Positions 32,034 through 41,278 of a stretch of 64,000 nucleotides of DNA are shown in pieces. The translations under genes and the position numbers were made by a program. The notes beneath the pieces were generated by a model that was not told the origin of the DNA, searched no databases, and saw nothing but the letters and a program-made list of their open reading frames with translations. Every line of letters starts with the position of its first letter. Position 1 is the stretch's first letter. The DNA comes from Allopusillimonas ginsengisoli (GTDB lineage Bacteria > Pseudomonadota > Gammaproteobacteria > Burkholderiales > Burkholderiaceae_B): the NCBI GenBank assembly GCA_005239165.1, contig RAPG01000002.1, positions 186,001-250,000 on the forward strand. Direction: 5' to 3'.

Positions 32034-32459
32034 ATGAGCGACAATTGCCTTTTCTGTAAGATCGCCCGTGGCGAAATTCCTGCCAAAAAAGTTTATGAAG
32101 ATGACGAATTCGTCGCCTTCCATGATATAAACCCGGCGGCACCCCTGCATCTGCTGGTCGTGCCCAAACACCACATTGCCTCCCTGCTCGATGTTCAGGC
32201 TGATGATGCACAATGGTTGGGTAGAATGATGACCCTGGCACCCAAGCTGGCCCAGGAAAACGGCTGTACCCCCGGTTATGAGGGCGGCTTTCGCCTAGTC
32301 GTCAATACTGGAATAGAAGGTGGGCAAGAAATCGCCCATCTACACTTACATATACTCGGGGCCCCCGCCCCTGGAACAAACGCGCGGCTCCTGCCGCTTA
32401 ATCGGAGAAACCTGTCATGGGTAGTTTCAGCATCTGGCACTGGCTTATTGTTCTGGTGA
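32034..32459 (+). CDS. HIT family nucleotide-binding protein, C-terminus frameshifted
   Basis: A histidine-triad protein ([30 protein letters not shown], active-site AHLHLHILG) acting as a purine nucleoside phosphoramidase. After ILG the frame shown reads a non-family tail that runs 43 bp into tatA. One base further on, the other frame reads [12 protein letters not shown] then TAA at 32399-32401, the normal family ending, 15 bp before tatA. The DNA has four G then five C near 32357-32366; a fifth G would restore LGGPRPW exactly. Either a real one-base deletion or a sequencing error explains this. The triad itself is intact. Confidence 0.88.
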   Translation: MSDNCLFCKIARGEIPAKKVYEDDEFVAFHDINPAAPLHLLVVPKHHIASLLDVQADDAQWLGRMMTLAPKLAQENGCTPGYEGGFRLVVNTGIEGGQEIAHLHLHILGAPAPGTNARLLPLNRRNLSWVVSASGTGLLFW

Positions 32460-32650
32460 TCGTGGCCCTTGTGTTTGGTACCAAAAAGTTGCGTAATATG
32501 GGTGAAGACCTTGGCGGTGCCGTCAAAGGCTTCAAGAAAGGCATGCATGACGCCGATCAGGAAGGCAAAACGCCCGAATCAGTCACGCAGCAACGTACAC
32601 AAAACGAAGAGACCATCGACGTTCAGGCCAAAGAGAAAAAAGACGTCTGA
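32417..32650 (+). CDS. tatA: Sec-independent protein translocase subunit TatA
   Basis: 77 residues: one N-terminal membrane helix ([15 protein letters not shown]), the hinge [20 protein letters not shown], then an amphipathic helix and a charged tail. TatA oligomers form the passage for folded twin-arginine proteins. CGGAGAAACCTGTC precedes the ATG. First gene of tatABC; the Rieske protein and the FecR-like protein in this window carry possible Tat signals. Confidence 0.95.
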   Translation: MGSFSIWHWLIVLVIVALVFGTKKLRNMGEDLGGAVKGFKKGMHDADQEGKTPESVTQQRTQNEETIDVQAKEKKDV

Positions 32651-32755
32651 CCTGCAGCGCAGCACCCGATACGCGACGCCCCGGCCGGCTTTTCAGCCAG
32701 TCAGGCCCGCGTAACCGGGCTTTTCCATACTTTAGCCTGAGCGTAACGCCACCTC

Positions 32756-33310
32756 ATGTTTGACATCAGCTTTAGCGAACTTATGCTGATCGGCCTGATT
32801 GCGCTGATCGTCATTGGCCCCGAACGCCTGCCCAAAGTGGCACGCACGGTCGGACACCTGCTCGGTCGCGCCCAGCGTTATGTTGGCGATGTCAAATCTG
32901 ACATCCAGCGTGAGATGGATCTCGACGAACTTGACAACCTCAAGGGCCAAATGGAGGAAGCCGCGAAATCGGTCAAATCATCCATGGAAACCGCACGCGA
33001 CAGCCTGAAAGAGCCGCTCAAGGAAGCCGAGCAGGCTCTGGGTGAGGCCTCGGCCTCGCTAGACTCCGTCGTCGAGAATGTCAAGGCACGCAACCAGGAC
33101 AAAGCCGACGACGACACGGCAGCAATCGCGGCAACCCCAGACACACCCGCTACACCGGCCTCTTCAGACAGTCCGTCTGGTCGCCAGGCTGAAAGCGCCA
33201 CGCCAGTTGACGCAGCGGCCGAAAGCGCGCCGCAGCCCGACACCGACACCTTGCCGCTACCGGGCATCGATCGCCCGGCCAGCCCAACGAAATCAGAGAC
33301 TTCAACGTGA
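32756..33310 (+). CDS. tatB: Sec-independent protein translocase subunit TatB
   Basis: 184 residues. [21 protein letters not shown] and [20 protein letters not shown] are the TatB helix and hinge, followed by a long charged amphipathic helix. The last 70 residues are Ala/Pro/Ser-rich and probably disordered. With TatC it binds twin-arginine signal peptides. It overlaps tatC (GTGA). Confidence 0.95.
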   Translation: MFDISFSELMLIGLIALIVIGPERLPKVARTVGHLLGRAQRYVGDVKSDIQREMDLDELDNLKGQMEEAAKSVKSSMETARDSLKEPLKEAEQALGEASASLDSVVENVKARNQDKADDDTAAIAATPDTPATPASSDSPSGRQAESATPVDAAAESAPQPDTDTLPLPGIDRPASPTKSETST

Positions 33311-34080
33311 CGCAGCCGGAAGAAAAGCAAGACACCTTTATGTCGCATCTGATCGAGCTGCGCACGCGCCTGATGAAGGCGGTGCTGGCGATAATGATCG
33401 TTTTTGTGGTGCTGTTTATTTACCCTGGCCCATCAGCCATCTACGATCTGCTGGCCCAGCCCATGCTGGCATCCCTGCCTACCGGCACGCGCATGATCGC
33501 CACTGGCGTCATTACGCCCTTCATGGTGCCTGTAAAAGTCACGCTGCTTGCCTCGTTCGTGGTCGCACTGCCGGTGGTGCTGTATCAGGCATGGTCGTTT
33601 GTCGCGCCGGGCCTGTACAAACACGAGCAACGTCTGGCCTTGCCGCTTATTGCATCAAGCACAATGCTGTTTTTGCTGGGCATGGCATTTTGTTATTTTG
33701 TGGTGTTTCGCACCGTCTTTCAGTTTATTGCCAACTTTGCGCCTGCATCGATTACGCCAGCACCTGACATCGAGGCGTATGTAGGCTTTGTCATGACCAT
33801 GTTCCTGGCATTCGGCATTACCTTTGAAGTGCCTATCGCTGTCATCCTGCTGGTCAAGACCGGCATGGTGTCAGTTGCCAAGCTGCGCCACGCGCGCGGC
33901 TACGTTATTGTCGGTGCCTTCATCATTGCCGCCGTCATTACCCCTCCTGACGTGGTCAGCCAGTTTATGCTGGCCCTGCCTCTGTGCCTGCTTTACGAAG
34001 TGGGTATTATGGTTGCCGCGTTTCTGGAGAAAAGGCCCAAGCCGTCTGACAGCAGCGAAGTAGATTCTTCTTCGGAATAA
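33307..34080 (+). CDS. tatC: Sec-independent protein translocase subunit TatC
   Basis: 257 residues with six membrane segments. The N-terminal [18 protein letters not shown] and the [18 protein letters not shown] segment are family signatures. It is the core receptor for twin-arginine signals. The start is GTG 33307 overlapping the tatB stop. A 255-bp gap to the convergent protease gene follows, in which I see no clear terminator. Confidence 0.96.
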   Translation: MTQPEEKQDTFMSHLIELRTRLMKAVLAIMIVFVVLFIYPGPSAIYDLLAQPMLASLPTGTRMIATGVITPFMVPVKVTLLASFVVALPVVLYQAWSFVAPGLYKHEQRLALPLIASSTMLFLLGMAFCYFVVFRTVFQFIANFAPASITPAPDIEAYVGFVMTMFLAFGITFEVPIAVILLVKTGMVSVAKLRHARGYVIVGAFIIAAVITPPDVVSQFMLALPLCLLYEVGIMVAAFLEKRPKPSDSSEVDSSSE

Positions 34081-34335
34081 GCCAGCATCAGCGTGGTCAG
34101 GCAGGAAAGGCGCGGGGGCCAGAGCTTAACTGCCGCCAGTAACGGGGCTTACTGCGCACCGACGCGGACATGAACTCGTATGCTCTGCAGCGGCTCCGCC
34201 ATGTACACGCACGCGCCGCACTCGCTCAGACATATGCACGCTTGTTCCGTACCAGCTCAGGTATATACAGACCTGCTGCGCGCGGGCCCGCAAGGCACAC
34301 GCGTTTGCACGGCACTGATGCCCACGCCAGCCGCT

Positions 34336-35550
34336 TTAGCGCTTGCGAAGTGGCGGACGCACACCCACGTCAACCGAGATTGAGCGTTTTTTGCCTTCGC
34401 GCAATATCGTGACGTCGACAGACTCGCCCGGTTTTAGCGGCGCGATCTGGTTCAGAAAACCATACGAATCATAAACCTCGTGGTCGTCCAGAGACAGAAT
34501 GATGTCACCCACGCGCAGGCCCGCGCGCCAGGCCGGACCATTGCGCAACACACTGGCGACGATGATGCCGTGATCTTGCTTAAGCCTGAAGGCCTTGGCC
34601 AATTCACGTGTGATGTCCTGAGGCTCAATGCCCAGCCAACCGCGTGTGACTGTGCCGGTTTCGATGATCTGATCCATAATGACGTGAGCGGCCTTGGCCG
34701 GTATGGCAAAGCCTATGCCCAGCGAGCCGCCTGTCTCAGAATAGATGGCGGTATTAATGCCCAGCAGCCGCCCCTCGGTATCGATAAGTGCACCGCCAGA
34801 ATTACCCGGATTAATCGCGGCGTCAGTCTGGATGAAATTTTCGTAGATGTTGATGCCCAGCCTGTTGCGTCCCTGGGCTGAAACAATACCCATGGTGGTG
34901 GTCTGGCCCACCCCAAACGGGTTGCCAATGGCCAGTACGATGTCGCCCGTGCGCACATGGTGGGCGTCGTTAAAATCAATGGGAGAAAGATCAGGCAGTT
35001 TGATGCGCAATACGGCCAGATCACTTTCAGGATCGGCACCCACCAGCTCTGCCACTGCCTCACGCCCGTCGCTTAACGCCACCTCGATGGCATCGGCGGC
35101 CTCAATGACATGGAAATTGGTCAGAATATAGCCGTCTGCGCGCGCGATTACGCCAGACCCCAGGTTGGTCGACTCGCGGCGGCGGCTAAACCCCGGAATC
35201 TCACGAAACAGCCGCTCAAGTTCGGGGTCGGCAGGAATAGGAACCACTGGCACGTCAACGTGCTTACGGGTATAAATGTTGACAACCGAAGGCTTGGCTT
35301 TGTCGACAGCGTCGGCAAACGACACAACCCCCAGCGCGGGCGGCGGCGTCTGGGTAGCAGGCGGCGAGGTCTGGGTAGCGGCCGGCGACGCAGCAGTACC
35401 GTCAGGCGGCGTCGTACCTGCACCAGGCACAGCGGCCCCAGGCACGGCCCGCTCGCCGGGCAGCCAATCGGGGCGTAAAGTCGCCACAATAAACAGCATA
35501 CCCAGGCATACGGTTACCGTCTGAGCAAATAGCAACCACAATCGACGCAT
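34336..35550 (-). CDS. DegS/AlgW-type periplasmic serine endoprotease
   Basis: 404 residues: an N-terminal membrane anchor (WLLFAQTVTVCLGMLFIVATL), a Pro/Thr/Ala-rich linker with repeated ATQTPPP-like motifs, a trypsin-like HtrA domain, and a single PDZ domain. The catalytic triad is His in TNFHVIEA, Asp in SDLAVLRI and Ser in PGNSGGALI. One PDZ domain and an uncleaved anchor point to the DegS class, which senses misfolded outer-membrane proteins and cleaves an anti-sigma factor, more than to DegP. No rseA or rpoE is nearby. Only 26 bp separate its start from the divergent NIF3 gene. Confidence 0.9.
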   Translation of the reverse strand: MRRLWLLFAQTVTVCLGMLFIVATLRPDWLPGERAVPGAAVPGAGTTPPDGTAASPAATQTSPPATQTPPPALGVVSFADAVDKAKPSVVNIYTRKHVDVPVVPIPADPELERLFREIPGFSRRRESTNLGSGVIARADGYILTNFHVIEAADAIEVALSDGREAVAELVGADPESDLAVLRIKLPDLSPIDFNDAHHVRTGDIVLAIGNPFGVGQTTTMGIVSAQGRNRLGINIYENFIQTDAAINPGNSGGALIDTEGRLLGINTAIYSETGGSLGIGFAIPAKAAHVIMDQIIETGTVTRGWLGIEPQDITRELAKAFRLKQDHGIIVASVLRNGPAWRAGLRVGDIILSLDDHEVYDSYGFLNQIAPLKPGESVDVTILREGKKRSISVDVGVRPPLRKR

Positions 35551-35576
35551 AAGGCTACAAAGGAAAAAGACAGTTC

Positions 35577-36353
35577 ATGAATCAGATTTCTACTCGGCAA
35601 CTGGCCGAATGGCTGGATAGCACCCTGCAGCCCCAGCGCTTCAGGGATTATTGCCCTAATGGGCTGCAAGTGGAAGGCAAACCTGTCATCCAGCGCATTA
35701 TTACTGGCGTCACCGCCAGCCAGGCACTGCTCGAAGCAGCCGTTACGCGCGGTGCTGATGCCGTGCTGGTACACCATGGGTGGTTCTGGAAGAACGAAAA
35801 CCCGCGCATCTGCGGCCCCAAACGCGAACGGCTGGCACTCGCGCTAAGCCACAACCTTAACGTATTCGGCTTTCATTTGCCGCTGGACGCGCACCCTGTA
35901 CTGGGCAACAACGCCCAGCTTGCACGCGTACTGGGGTTTGAACCCGATCTCGACGATGAAGGAAACCCGGTGTTGTGCGGCCCTGACAACCTGATCTGGC
36001 TGGGTCGCTGCCCCGGAGTTACAACGCTGGCTGAACTCGATGAGCGAGTTAACAAAGCTTTGCAACGTCAGCCGCTGATCGTGGGGAATACGCAACAGAA
36101 TGTGGGCCGTATTGCGTGGTGTACAGGGGGTGCACAAGGCATGATGGAAGCCGCCATTGAAGCAGGTGCCAATACTTACCTTACAGGTGAAGCCTCAGAG
36201 CCTACTTATCACCTTGCCATGGAGACCGGCACGGGCTTTGTTGGTGCCGGCCACCATGCCACCGAACGTTATGGTGTGCAGGCACTTGGCCAGGCCATCG
36301 CCGATGAGTTCGGCATAGCGGTTGAATTCATCGACATCGACAACCCCATCTGA
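35577..36353 (+). CDS. Nif3-like dinuclear metal centre protein (YbgI/GTP cyclohydrolase I type 2 family)
   Basis: 258 residues of the NIF3 family. Metal-ligand histidines appear in VLVHHGWFWKNE and NVFGFHLPLDAHP near the N-terminal half and in GFVGAGHHATERYGVQALG near the C-terminus. Function is unsettled in the family; E. coli YbgI forms a hexameric toroid with a dinuclear metal site. The nearest ribosome binding site (AAAGGA) is rather far from the ATG. Its location before petABC is common in Betaproteobacteria. Confidence 0.9.
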   Translation: MNQISTRQLAEWLDSTLQPQRFRDYCPNGLQVEGKPVIQRIITGVTASQALLEAAVTRGADAVLVHHGWFWKNENPRICGPKRERLALALSHNLNVFGFHLPLDAHPVLGNNAQLARVLGFEPDLDDEGNPVLCGPDNLIWLGRCPGVTTLAELDERVNKALQRQPLIVGNTQQNVGRIAWCTGGAQGMMEAAIEAGANTYLTGEASEPTYHLAMETGTGFVGAGHHATERYGVQALGQAIADEFGIAVEFIDIDNPI

Positions 36354-36393
36354 CGTGGCAGCGGTGCGCTGTACGCGCCCGCCGCCACCCGGC

Positions 36394-36852
36394 TTATCGT
36401 TTGAGCAGATCGCGGATTTCGCGCAGCAGCGCTACGTCTTCAGGCGTAGGTGCTGGTGCAGCGGCAACCTCGGGTTCAGCCCGCTTCAGGCGGTTGCGCA
36501 TAGAATTGACGGCCTTGACCAGCATAAACACGACAAAGGCCAGCAATACAAAATTGATGGCAACGGTAAGGAAATTGCCCCATGACAGCACGACTGCGCC
36601 GGCCTTGTTCAGCGCTTCGTAGGTTTGCGGCCCGGTGTAACTTTCGGGTGCTCGCAGCAGCCAGAACTTACTGGCAAAATTGACTTCTCCGCCCAATATG
36701 AAGTTGACTATCGGCATAATGATGTCGCGCACCAGAGAGTCGATAATCTTGCCAAACGCAGCGCCAATAATGACACCCACGGCAAGGTCTATCATGTTGC
36801 CTTTAACGGCGAACTCCTGGAACTCCTGTATAAATCCGCGTGCTTTGCTCAT
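36394..36852 (-). CDS. mscL: Large-conductance mechanosensitive channel
   Basis: 152 residues. [38 protein letters not shown] is the amphipathic helix plus pore-lining TM1; the second helix is [20 protein letters not shown] and the C-terminal cytoplasmic bundle is [13 protein letters not shown]. It opens under membrane tension to release solutes. ATG 36852 follows AGAGGACATT; the frame to 36885 lacks such a site. It lies alone between nif3-like and petA. Confidence 0.95.
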   Translation of the reverse strand: MSKARGFIQEFQEFAVKGNMIDLAVGVIIGAAFGKIIDSLVRDIIMPIVNFILGGEVNFASKFWLLRAPESYTGPQTYEALNKAGAVVLSWGNFLTVAINFVLLAFVVFMLVKAVNSMRNRLKRAEPEVAAAPAPTPEDVALLREIRDLLKR

Positions 36853-36883
36853 AATGTCCTCTTCTTTTGATCTGTGTCGATTC

Positions 36884-36969
36884 ACCCCGAAGACGGGGTA
36901 ACGCTATAATACGCGGTTGAAAAGATTGAATGTAGCCAAAATTGGTGAATTGTATGCCCGGCCCGGGCA
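36884..36969 (+). promoter_or_regulatory. petA promoter region with two perfect palindromes
   Basis: TATAAT at 36905-36910 is a good -10 box for petABC, with a weak TTCACC 18 bp upstream. Between them lies a perfect inverted repeat, ACCCCG 36884-36889 and CGGGGT 36894-36899 around AAGA, which could be an operator or hairpin. In the leader TGCCCGGCCCGGGCA at 36955-36969 is a perfect 15-bp palindrome, 19 bp before the start codon. Confidence 0.6.
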
Positions 36970-36987
36970 AGAATTAAGGATACTAGA

Positions 36988-37626
36988 ATGAGTCAGATAA
37001 CGACACAGCTCGACGATTCCGGCGCGGTTGACCCTAACCTTCCGCCCGATTCGTCGCGCCGTCTCTGGGTTACGACTTGCTGTGCGGTCGGCGGTGCCGC
37101 CGGCGTAGCCACAGTGGTGCCATTCGTTTCTTCCTTCGCCCCGTCGGAGAAAGCCCGCGCTGCAGGTGCTCCCGTCGAGGTCGATATCAGCGGCATAACC
37201 CCGGGCCAGTTGATCACCGTCGAGTGGCGTGGCAAACCCGTCTGGATCATGCACCGTACCGAACAGCAGCTTAAAGAGCTGCCTTCGCTCGACAGCCAGC
37301 TGGCAGACCCAGAGTCTGACCGCCCCGGCTTCACCCCTGCCTTCGCCAAAAACGAATGGCGCTCACGCCGGCCCGAAATCTTCGTGTGCGTAGGCATCTG
37401 TACGCATCTTGGCTGTTCGCCCACGCCCGAGTTCACGACGGCGCCGGGTCTTCCGGCCAACTGGAAAGGCGGTTTCTTTTGCCCTTGCCATGGTTCCACG
37501 TTCGATCTTGCTGGCCGCGTATTTGCCAACAAGCCTGCGCCTGACAACCTCGAGATCCCGCCTTATGTCTTTTCAGCCGACGGCAATACTGTCACTATCG
37601 GTGTAGACGAAAACACCAAGGCATAA
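36988..37626 (+). CDS. petA: Ubiquinol-cytochrome c reductase iron-sulfur (Rieske) subunit
   Basis: 212 residues. The 2Fe-2S ligands are in CVGICTHLGCSPT and FFCPCHGSTFDLAGRV. The N-terminus has RRLWVTTCCAVGGAAGVATV, a twin arginine before a membrane helix, so export through the nearby TatABC is likely. It takes electrons from ubiquinol at the Qo site and passes them to cytochrome c1. AAGGA precedes ATG 36988. First gene of petABC. Confidence 0.97.
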   Translation: MSQITTQLDDSGAVDPNLPPDSSRRLWVTTCCAVGGAAGVATVVPFVSSFAPSEKARAAGAPVEVDISGITPGQLITVEWRGKPVWIMHRTEQQLKELPSLDSQLADPESDRPGFTPAFAKNEWRSRRPEIFVCVGICTHLGCSPTPEFTTAPGLPANWKGGFFCPCHGSTFDLAGRVFANKPAPDNLEIPPYVFSADGNTVTIGVDENTKA

Positions 37627-37710
37627 GCTGCTTTCTGCGGCGCCCCTCACCGGACGCCCAGTGAACCGAACCCGTTATACGCCTCGTAGATAGAATAAAG
37701 GAGCCAATTC

Positions 37711-39099
37711 ATGGCTGGCGAGAAAACCGTCGATACGACAGGACTTTTAGGATGGATTGATAGGCGCTTCCCGCTTACCAAGTTATTCAAAGAGCATATG
37801 TCGGAATACTATGCACCCAAGAATTTCAATTTTTGGTATTTCTTTGGGTCACTGGCAATGCTGGTGCTGGTCATACAGATCGTGACCGGCATTTTCCTGG
37901 TCATGAACTACAAGCCCGATGCCAAGCTGGCGTTCGAGTCTGTCGAATACATAATGCGAGAAGTGCCATGGGGCTGGCTGATCCGGTACATGCACTCTAC
38001 CGGCGCGTCCATGTTCTTTGTGGTCGTGTACCTTCACATGCTGCGCGGTCTGTTCTACGGTTCGTACCGCAAGCCGCGCGAACTGGTGTGGATCTTCGGC
38101 GTCGCCATTTTCCTCTGTCTTATGGGCGAAGCCTTCTTTGGCTACCTGCTGCCCTGGGGCCAGATGTCATACTGGGGCGCACAGGTTATCGTCAACCTGT
38201 TCTCGGCCATACCGTTTATCGGGCCTGAGCTGGCTATCTGGATTCGCGGCGACTATGTCGTGTCTGATGCCACACTCAACCGCTTCTTCGCCTTCCACGT
38301 CATCGCCATTCCTCTTGCGCTGATTGGTCTGGTTGCCGCACACATTATTGCGCTGCACGAAGTGGGCTCCAACAACCCCGACGGTGTCGAGATCAAAGAA
38401 GGCCCCAAAGACCGCTACGGCCGGCCTATGGACGGCATTCCCTTCCACCCCTACTACACTGTGCATGACATCGTAGGCGTGGCGGGCTTCCTCATCATTT
38501 TCGCAGCGATCATCTTCTTTGCGCCTGAGATGGGTGGGTACTTTCTCGAGTACAACAACTTCATACCGGCTGACCCGCTGAAGACACCACCGCATATTGC
38601 GCCAGTCTGGTACTTCACGCCGTTTTACTCCATGCTGCGCGCCACCACGGCCGACTTTACCTGGGTGCTGGTGGGCGGCGCCGTATTCGCTGCCATTGCC
38701 ATGTTCCTCAAAGGCAATCTGCGGGGTATCTGGCGCATAGTCTGGCCAGTCGTTCTGCTGCTGGTCGCTGTGCTGCTGCGTATCATTGACGCCAAGTTCT
38801 GGGGTGTGGTTGCCATGGGTGGCGCTGTTGTCATCCTGTTCTTCCTGCCCTGGCTTGATCATTCGCCAGTCAAGTCGATACGCTATCGCCCAACCTGGCA
38901 CAAGTATCTGTACGCCATTTTCATCATCAACTTCCTGGTGCTGGGTTACCTTGGCACACAGCCGGTTAGTCCAATACATAACCTTCTGAGCCAGATCGGC
39001 ACGTTCATTTACCTGGCGTTCTTCTTTCTGATGCCGGTGTGGAGCCGTCTCGGAACCTTCAAACAGGTTCCTGACCGCATCACGTTCCACGCTCATTAA
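37711..39099 (+). CDS. petB: Cytochrome bc1 complex cytochrome b subunit
   Basis: 462 residues with eight or more membrane helices. Haem-ligand histidines appear in RYMHSTGASMFFVVVYLHML and in FAFHVIAIPLALIGLVAAHI; the PEWY-type quinol site region is PVWYFTPFYSML. It carries haems bL and bH and both quinone sites. A strong AAAGGAG precedes ATG 37711, 84 bp after petA. Confidence 0.97.
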   Translation: MAGEKTVDTTGLLGWIDRRFPLTKLFKEHMSEYYAPKNFNFWYFFGSLAMLVLVIQIVTGIFLVMNYKPDAKLAFESVEYIMREVPWGWLIRYMHSTGASMFFVVVYLHMLRGLFYGSYRKPRELVWIFGVAIFLCLMGEAFFGYLLPWGQMSYWGAQVIVNLFSAIPFIGPELAIWIRGDYVVSDATLNRFFAFHVIAIPLALIGLVAAHIIALHEVGSNNPDGVEIKEGPKDRYGRPMDGIPFHPYYTVHDIVGVAGFLIIFAAIIFFAPEMGGYFLEYNNFIPADPLKTPPHIAPVWYFTPFYSMLRATTADFTWVLVGGAVFAAIAMFLKGNLRGIWRIVWPVVLLLVAVLLRIIDAKFWGVVAMGGAVVILFFLPWLDHSPVKSIRYRPTWHKYLYAIFIINFLVLGYLGTQPVSPIHNLLSQIGTFIYLAFFFLMPVWSRLGTFKQVPDRITFHAH

Positions 39100-39119
39100 G
39101 GCAACCAATACGTAACGGA

Positions 39120-39971
39120 ATGATCATGATTAAAAAGTTGCTCGGCGCTATCGCCCTTACCCTGGCCAGCTCGGTTTCTCTGGCTGCCGGGGGGGCTCCG
39201 CTTGACACCGCTCCTAACCGCATTACAGACATGTCGGCGCTTCAGAACGGGGCCAAACTCTTTGTCAACTACTGTCTGGGCTGTCATAGCGCAAACGCCA
39301 TGCGCTATAACAAGCTCACTGAAATCGGCCTTACCGACGAAATGATCCAGAAAAACCTTCTGTTCACGTCGGACAAGGTTGGCGACCTCATGAAGATCGC
39401 CATGCGACCCGAAGACGCCAAAAAATGGTTTGGTACCACACCACCCGATCTGTCTGTGATCGCACGTGCCAAGTCTGAAACCATGGGGCATTCGGGCACC
39501 GATTACGTTTACACGCTGCTGCGTTCGTACTACCGCGACACATCAAAAGGCAGTGGCTGGAATAACATCGTGTTTCCAGACATCGCCATGCCCAATATCT
39601 TGTGGCAGCTGCAAGGCCCTCGCTCGCTTGAGCGCACTACGGTACACTCCGTCGAGCAGGCCGATGGGTCTTCGCAGTGGGAGCGTGTAGTGGCCAGCTA
39701 TGATGCGCAGGGTTTTTCTGTCATCAAGTCTGATGTGCTGTCTGACTACTCAGGCTCTGCCATCGACAAGCCGGTGTTCACGTCACCTGACCAAAGTACG
39801 GTCATAGCATTCGACAACAACGTAGCTGATCTGGCAAACTTCCTGGGTTGGATGGCTGAGCCAGTGCAACTCCAACGCAGAACCCTGGGCGTTTGGGTGT
39901 TGTTGTTTCTGGGGCTGTTTATGCTCGTCGCCTGGCGTCTGAACGCAGCCTACTGGAAGCACGTCAAATAA
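39120..39971 (+). CDS. petC: Cytochrome bc1 complex cytochrome c1 subunit
   Basis: 283 residues. A Sec signal peptide (MIMIKKLLGAIALTLASSVSLA) is followed by the haem c site CLGCHSANAMRYNKL, the axial methionine region IAMPNILWQLQGPRS, and a C-terminal membrane anchor LGVWVLLFLGLFMLVAWRLN. ATG 39126 is an alternative start two codons later. Completes the bc1 operon. Confidence 0.96.
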   Translation: MIMIKKLLGAIALTLASSVSLAAGGAPLDTAPNRITDMSALQNGAKLFVNYCLGCHSANAMRYNKLTEIGLTDEMIQKNLLFTSDKVGDLMKIAMRPEDAKKWFGTTPPDLSVIARAKSETMGHSGTDYVYTLLRSYYRDTSKGSGWNNIVFPDIAMPNILWQLQGPRSLERTTVHSVEQADGSSQWERVVASYDAQGFSVIKSDVLSDYSGSAIDKPVFTSPDQSTVIAFDNNVADLANFLGWMAEPVQLQRRTLGVWVLLFLGLFMLVAWRLNAAYWKHVK

Positions 39972-40040
39972 ACCCGTGCGAGGCAGCGCTTGCCGACGGC
40001 GCTGCAACACGCATTTAATGCGTCCGCAAATGTCGGCCCT

Positions 40041-40075
40041 GAAATAGGCGTAGGTTGTACGCCTATTTCCCTTTT
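40041..40075 (+). terminator. Strong hairpin terminator after petABC
   Basis: A perfect 12-bp stem, GAAATAGGCGTA 40041-40052 and TACGCCTATTTC 40058-40069, with loop GGTTG, followed by CCTTTT. It ends the petABC transcript 70 bp after petC and lies about 60 bp before sspA. Confidence 0.8.
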
Positions 40076-40131
40076 CAGGCGCGACCTGTGTGCGCGCCGC
40101 TCACGTTTTATCTTCGATTGGAATCCGCGAC

Positions 40132-40740
40132 ATGATGGTGCTCTATTCTGGAACGACCTGCCCGTTCTCTCAACGCTGCCGTTTTGTGTTGTTCGAAAAA
40201 GGCATGGATTTTGAAATCCGCGACATCGACCTCTACAACAAGCCCGAAGACATTAGTGTCATGAACCCTTATGGGCAGGTTCCCATTTTGGTCGAGCGTG
40301 ATCTTGTGCTGTACGAGTCGAACATCATCAACGAGTATATCGACGAGCGCTTCCCACACCCTCAGCTCATGCCCGCCGACCCGGTCATGCGCGCACGCAC
40401 ACGTCTCTTTCTCTATAACTTTGAAAAAGAGCTGTTCGTGCATGTGTCAGTACTTGAAGACCGCAGCAGCACCGATACCAAGGCTCAGGATACGGCTCGC
40501 CAGAACATCCGCGACCGTCTCGCTCAGCTTGCTCCGCTGCTGTTGAAAAACAAGTTCATGCTGGGTGAAGAATTCTCGATGCTCGATGTGGCCATTGCCC
40601 CATTGCTCTGGCGTCTCGACCACTACGGTATCGAACTGCCAAAAAATGCGGCGCCCATCCAGAAATACGCCGAACGCATTTTTTCGCGTCCGGCCTACAT
40701 AGAAGCGCTGACGCCGTCCGAGAAAGTCATGCGTCGCTAA
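40132..40740 (+). CDS. sspA: Stringent starvation protein A (glutathione S-transferase fold)
   Basis: 202 residues. The thioredoxin-like N-terminal half (VLYSGTTCPFSQRCRFVLFEKG) and the helical C-terminal half follow the GST fold of SspA, an RNA polymerase-associated protein for stationary-phase and acid-stress responses. The frame opens at 40090, but ATG 40132 (or 40135) gives the family N-terminus. sspB follows after 6 bp. Confidence 0.93.
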   Translation: MMVLYSGTTCPFSQRCRFVLFEKGMDFEIRDIDLYNKPEDISVMNPYGQVPILVERDLVLYESNIINEYIDERFPHPQLMPADPVMRARTRLFLYNFEKELFVHVSVLEDRSSTDTKAQDTARQNIRDRLAQLAPLLLKNKFMLGEEFSMLDVAIAPLLWRLDHYGIELPKNAAPIQKYAERIFSRPAYIEALTPSEKVMRR

Positions 40741-40746
40741 GTCACT

Positions 40747-41211
40747 ATGCAAGAATCGTCGACCAAGCCTTATCTGCTACGCGCCCTGCACGAGTGGTGC
40801 ACCGACAATGGTTACACACCGCATATCGTGGTCACCGTTGACGCCAACACCATCGTGCCGCCAGCGCATATCCACGACGGCCAGATCACGCTGAACATCG
40901 GTACGCTGGCAACCAACGGCCTCACACTCGGCAACGAGTACATCGAGTTCCAGACCCGCTTCGGCGGTGTTACCGAGCACATCTTTGTACCCGTGGCCGC
41001 CGTGTCTGCCATTTATGCCCGTGAAACAGGCCAGGGCATGGGTTTCGATGTACTCGAATCCCAGCCCTACCCTGGCACCGAAACGGCTGACAGCGGCACG
41101 CAGGAGGGGCCAAAGGCGGTGTCCGAGGCCAAGGACCACCCTTCGTCCGATGCCATGCCGGATCCGTCTGATGACGACCCCAAGCCGCCACGGCTAACAA
41201 TCGTAAAGTAA
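40747..41211 (+). CDS. sspB: ClpXP protease specificity-enhancing factor SspB
   Basis: 154 residues. The substrate-binding domain (KPYLLRALHEWCTDNGYTPH, ARETGQGMGFDV) is followed by a flexible acidic linker and the C-terminal PPRLTIVK, which matches the ClpX-docking tail. It tethers ssrA-tagged and other substrates to ClpXP. Pairs with sspA in an operon. Confidence 0.94.
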   Translation: MQESSTKPYLLRALHEWCTDNGYTPHIVVTVDANTIVPPAHIHDGQITLNIGTLATNGLTLGNEYIEFQTRFGGVTEHIFVPVAAVSAIYARETGQGMGFDVLESQPYPGTETADSGTQEGPKAVSEAKDHPSSDAMPDPSDDDPKPPRLTIVK

Positions 41212-41239
41212 TCACTCGTATTTAGTACGTCTGGCAACA

Positions 41240-41267
41240 GCGCGCCACCAGTTATTCGGTGGCGCGC
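41240..41267 (+). terminator. GC-rich inverted repeat after sspB
   Basis: GCGCGCCACC 41240-41249 and GGTGGCGCGC 41258-41267 form a perfect 10-bp stem with loop AGTTATTC, 28 bp after the sspB stop. There is no T run behind it, so it may be a mere mRNA-end stabiliser or a Rho-dependent site. Confidence 0.5.
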
Positions 41268-41278
41268 GCCAGTACGGC

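Noticed and set aside
33078-33767. Plus-strand 229-residue frame over tatB and tatC
   Set aside because: It is a shifted frame through both tat genes, with composition typical of a shadow and no domain.
38167-39108. Minus-strand 313-residue frame opposite petB
   Set aside because: It is His/Gln/Asp-rich, without hydrophobic core or family pattern, and petB is certain.
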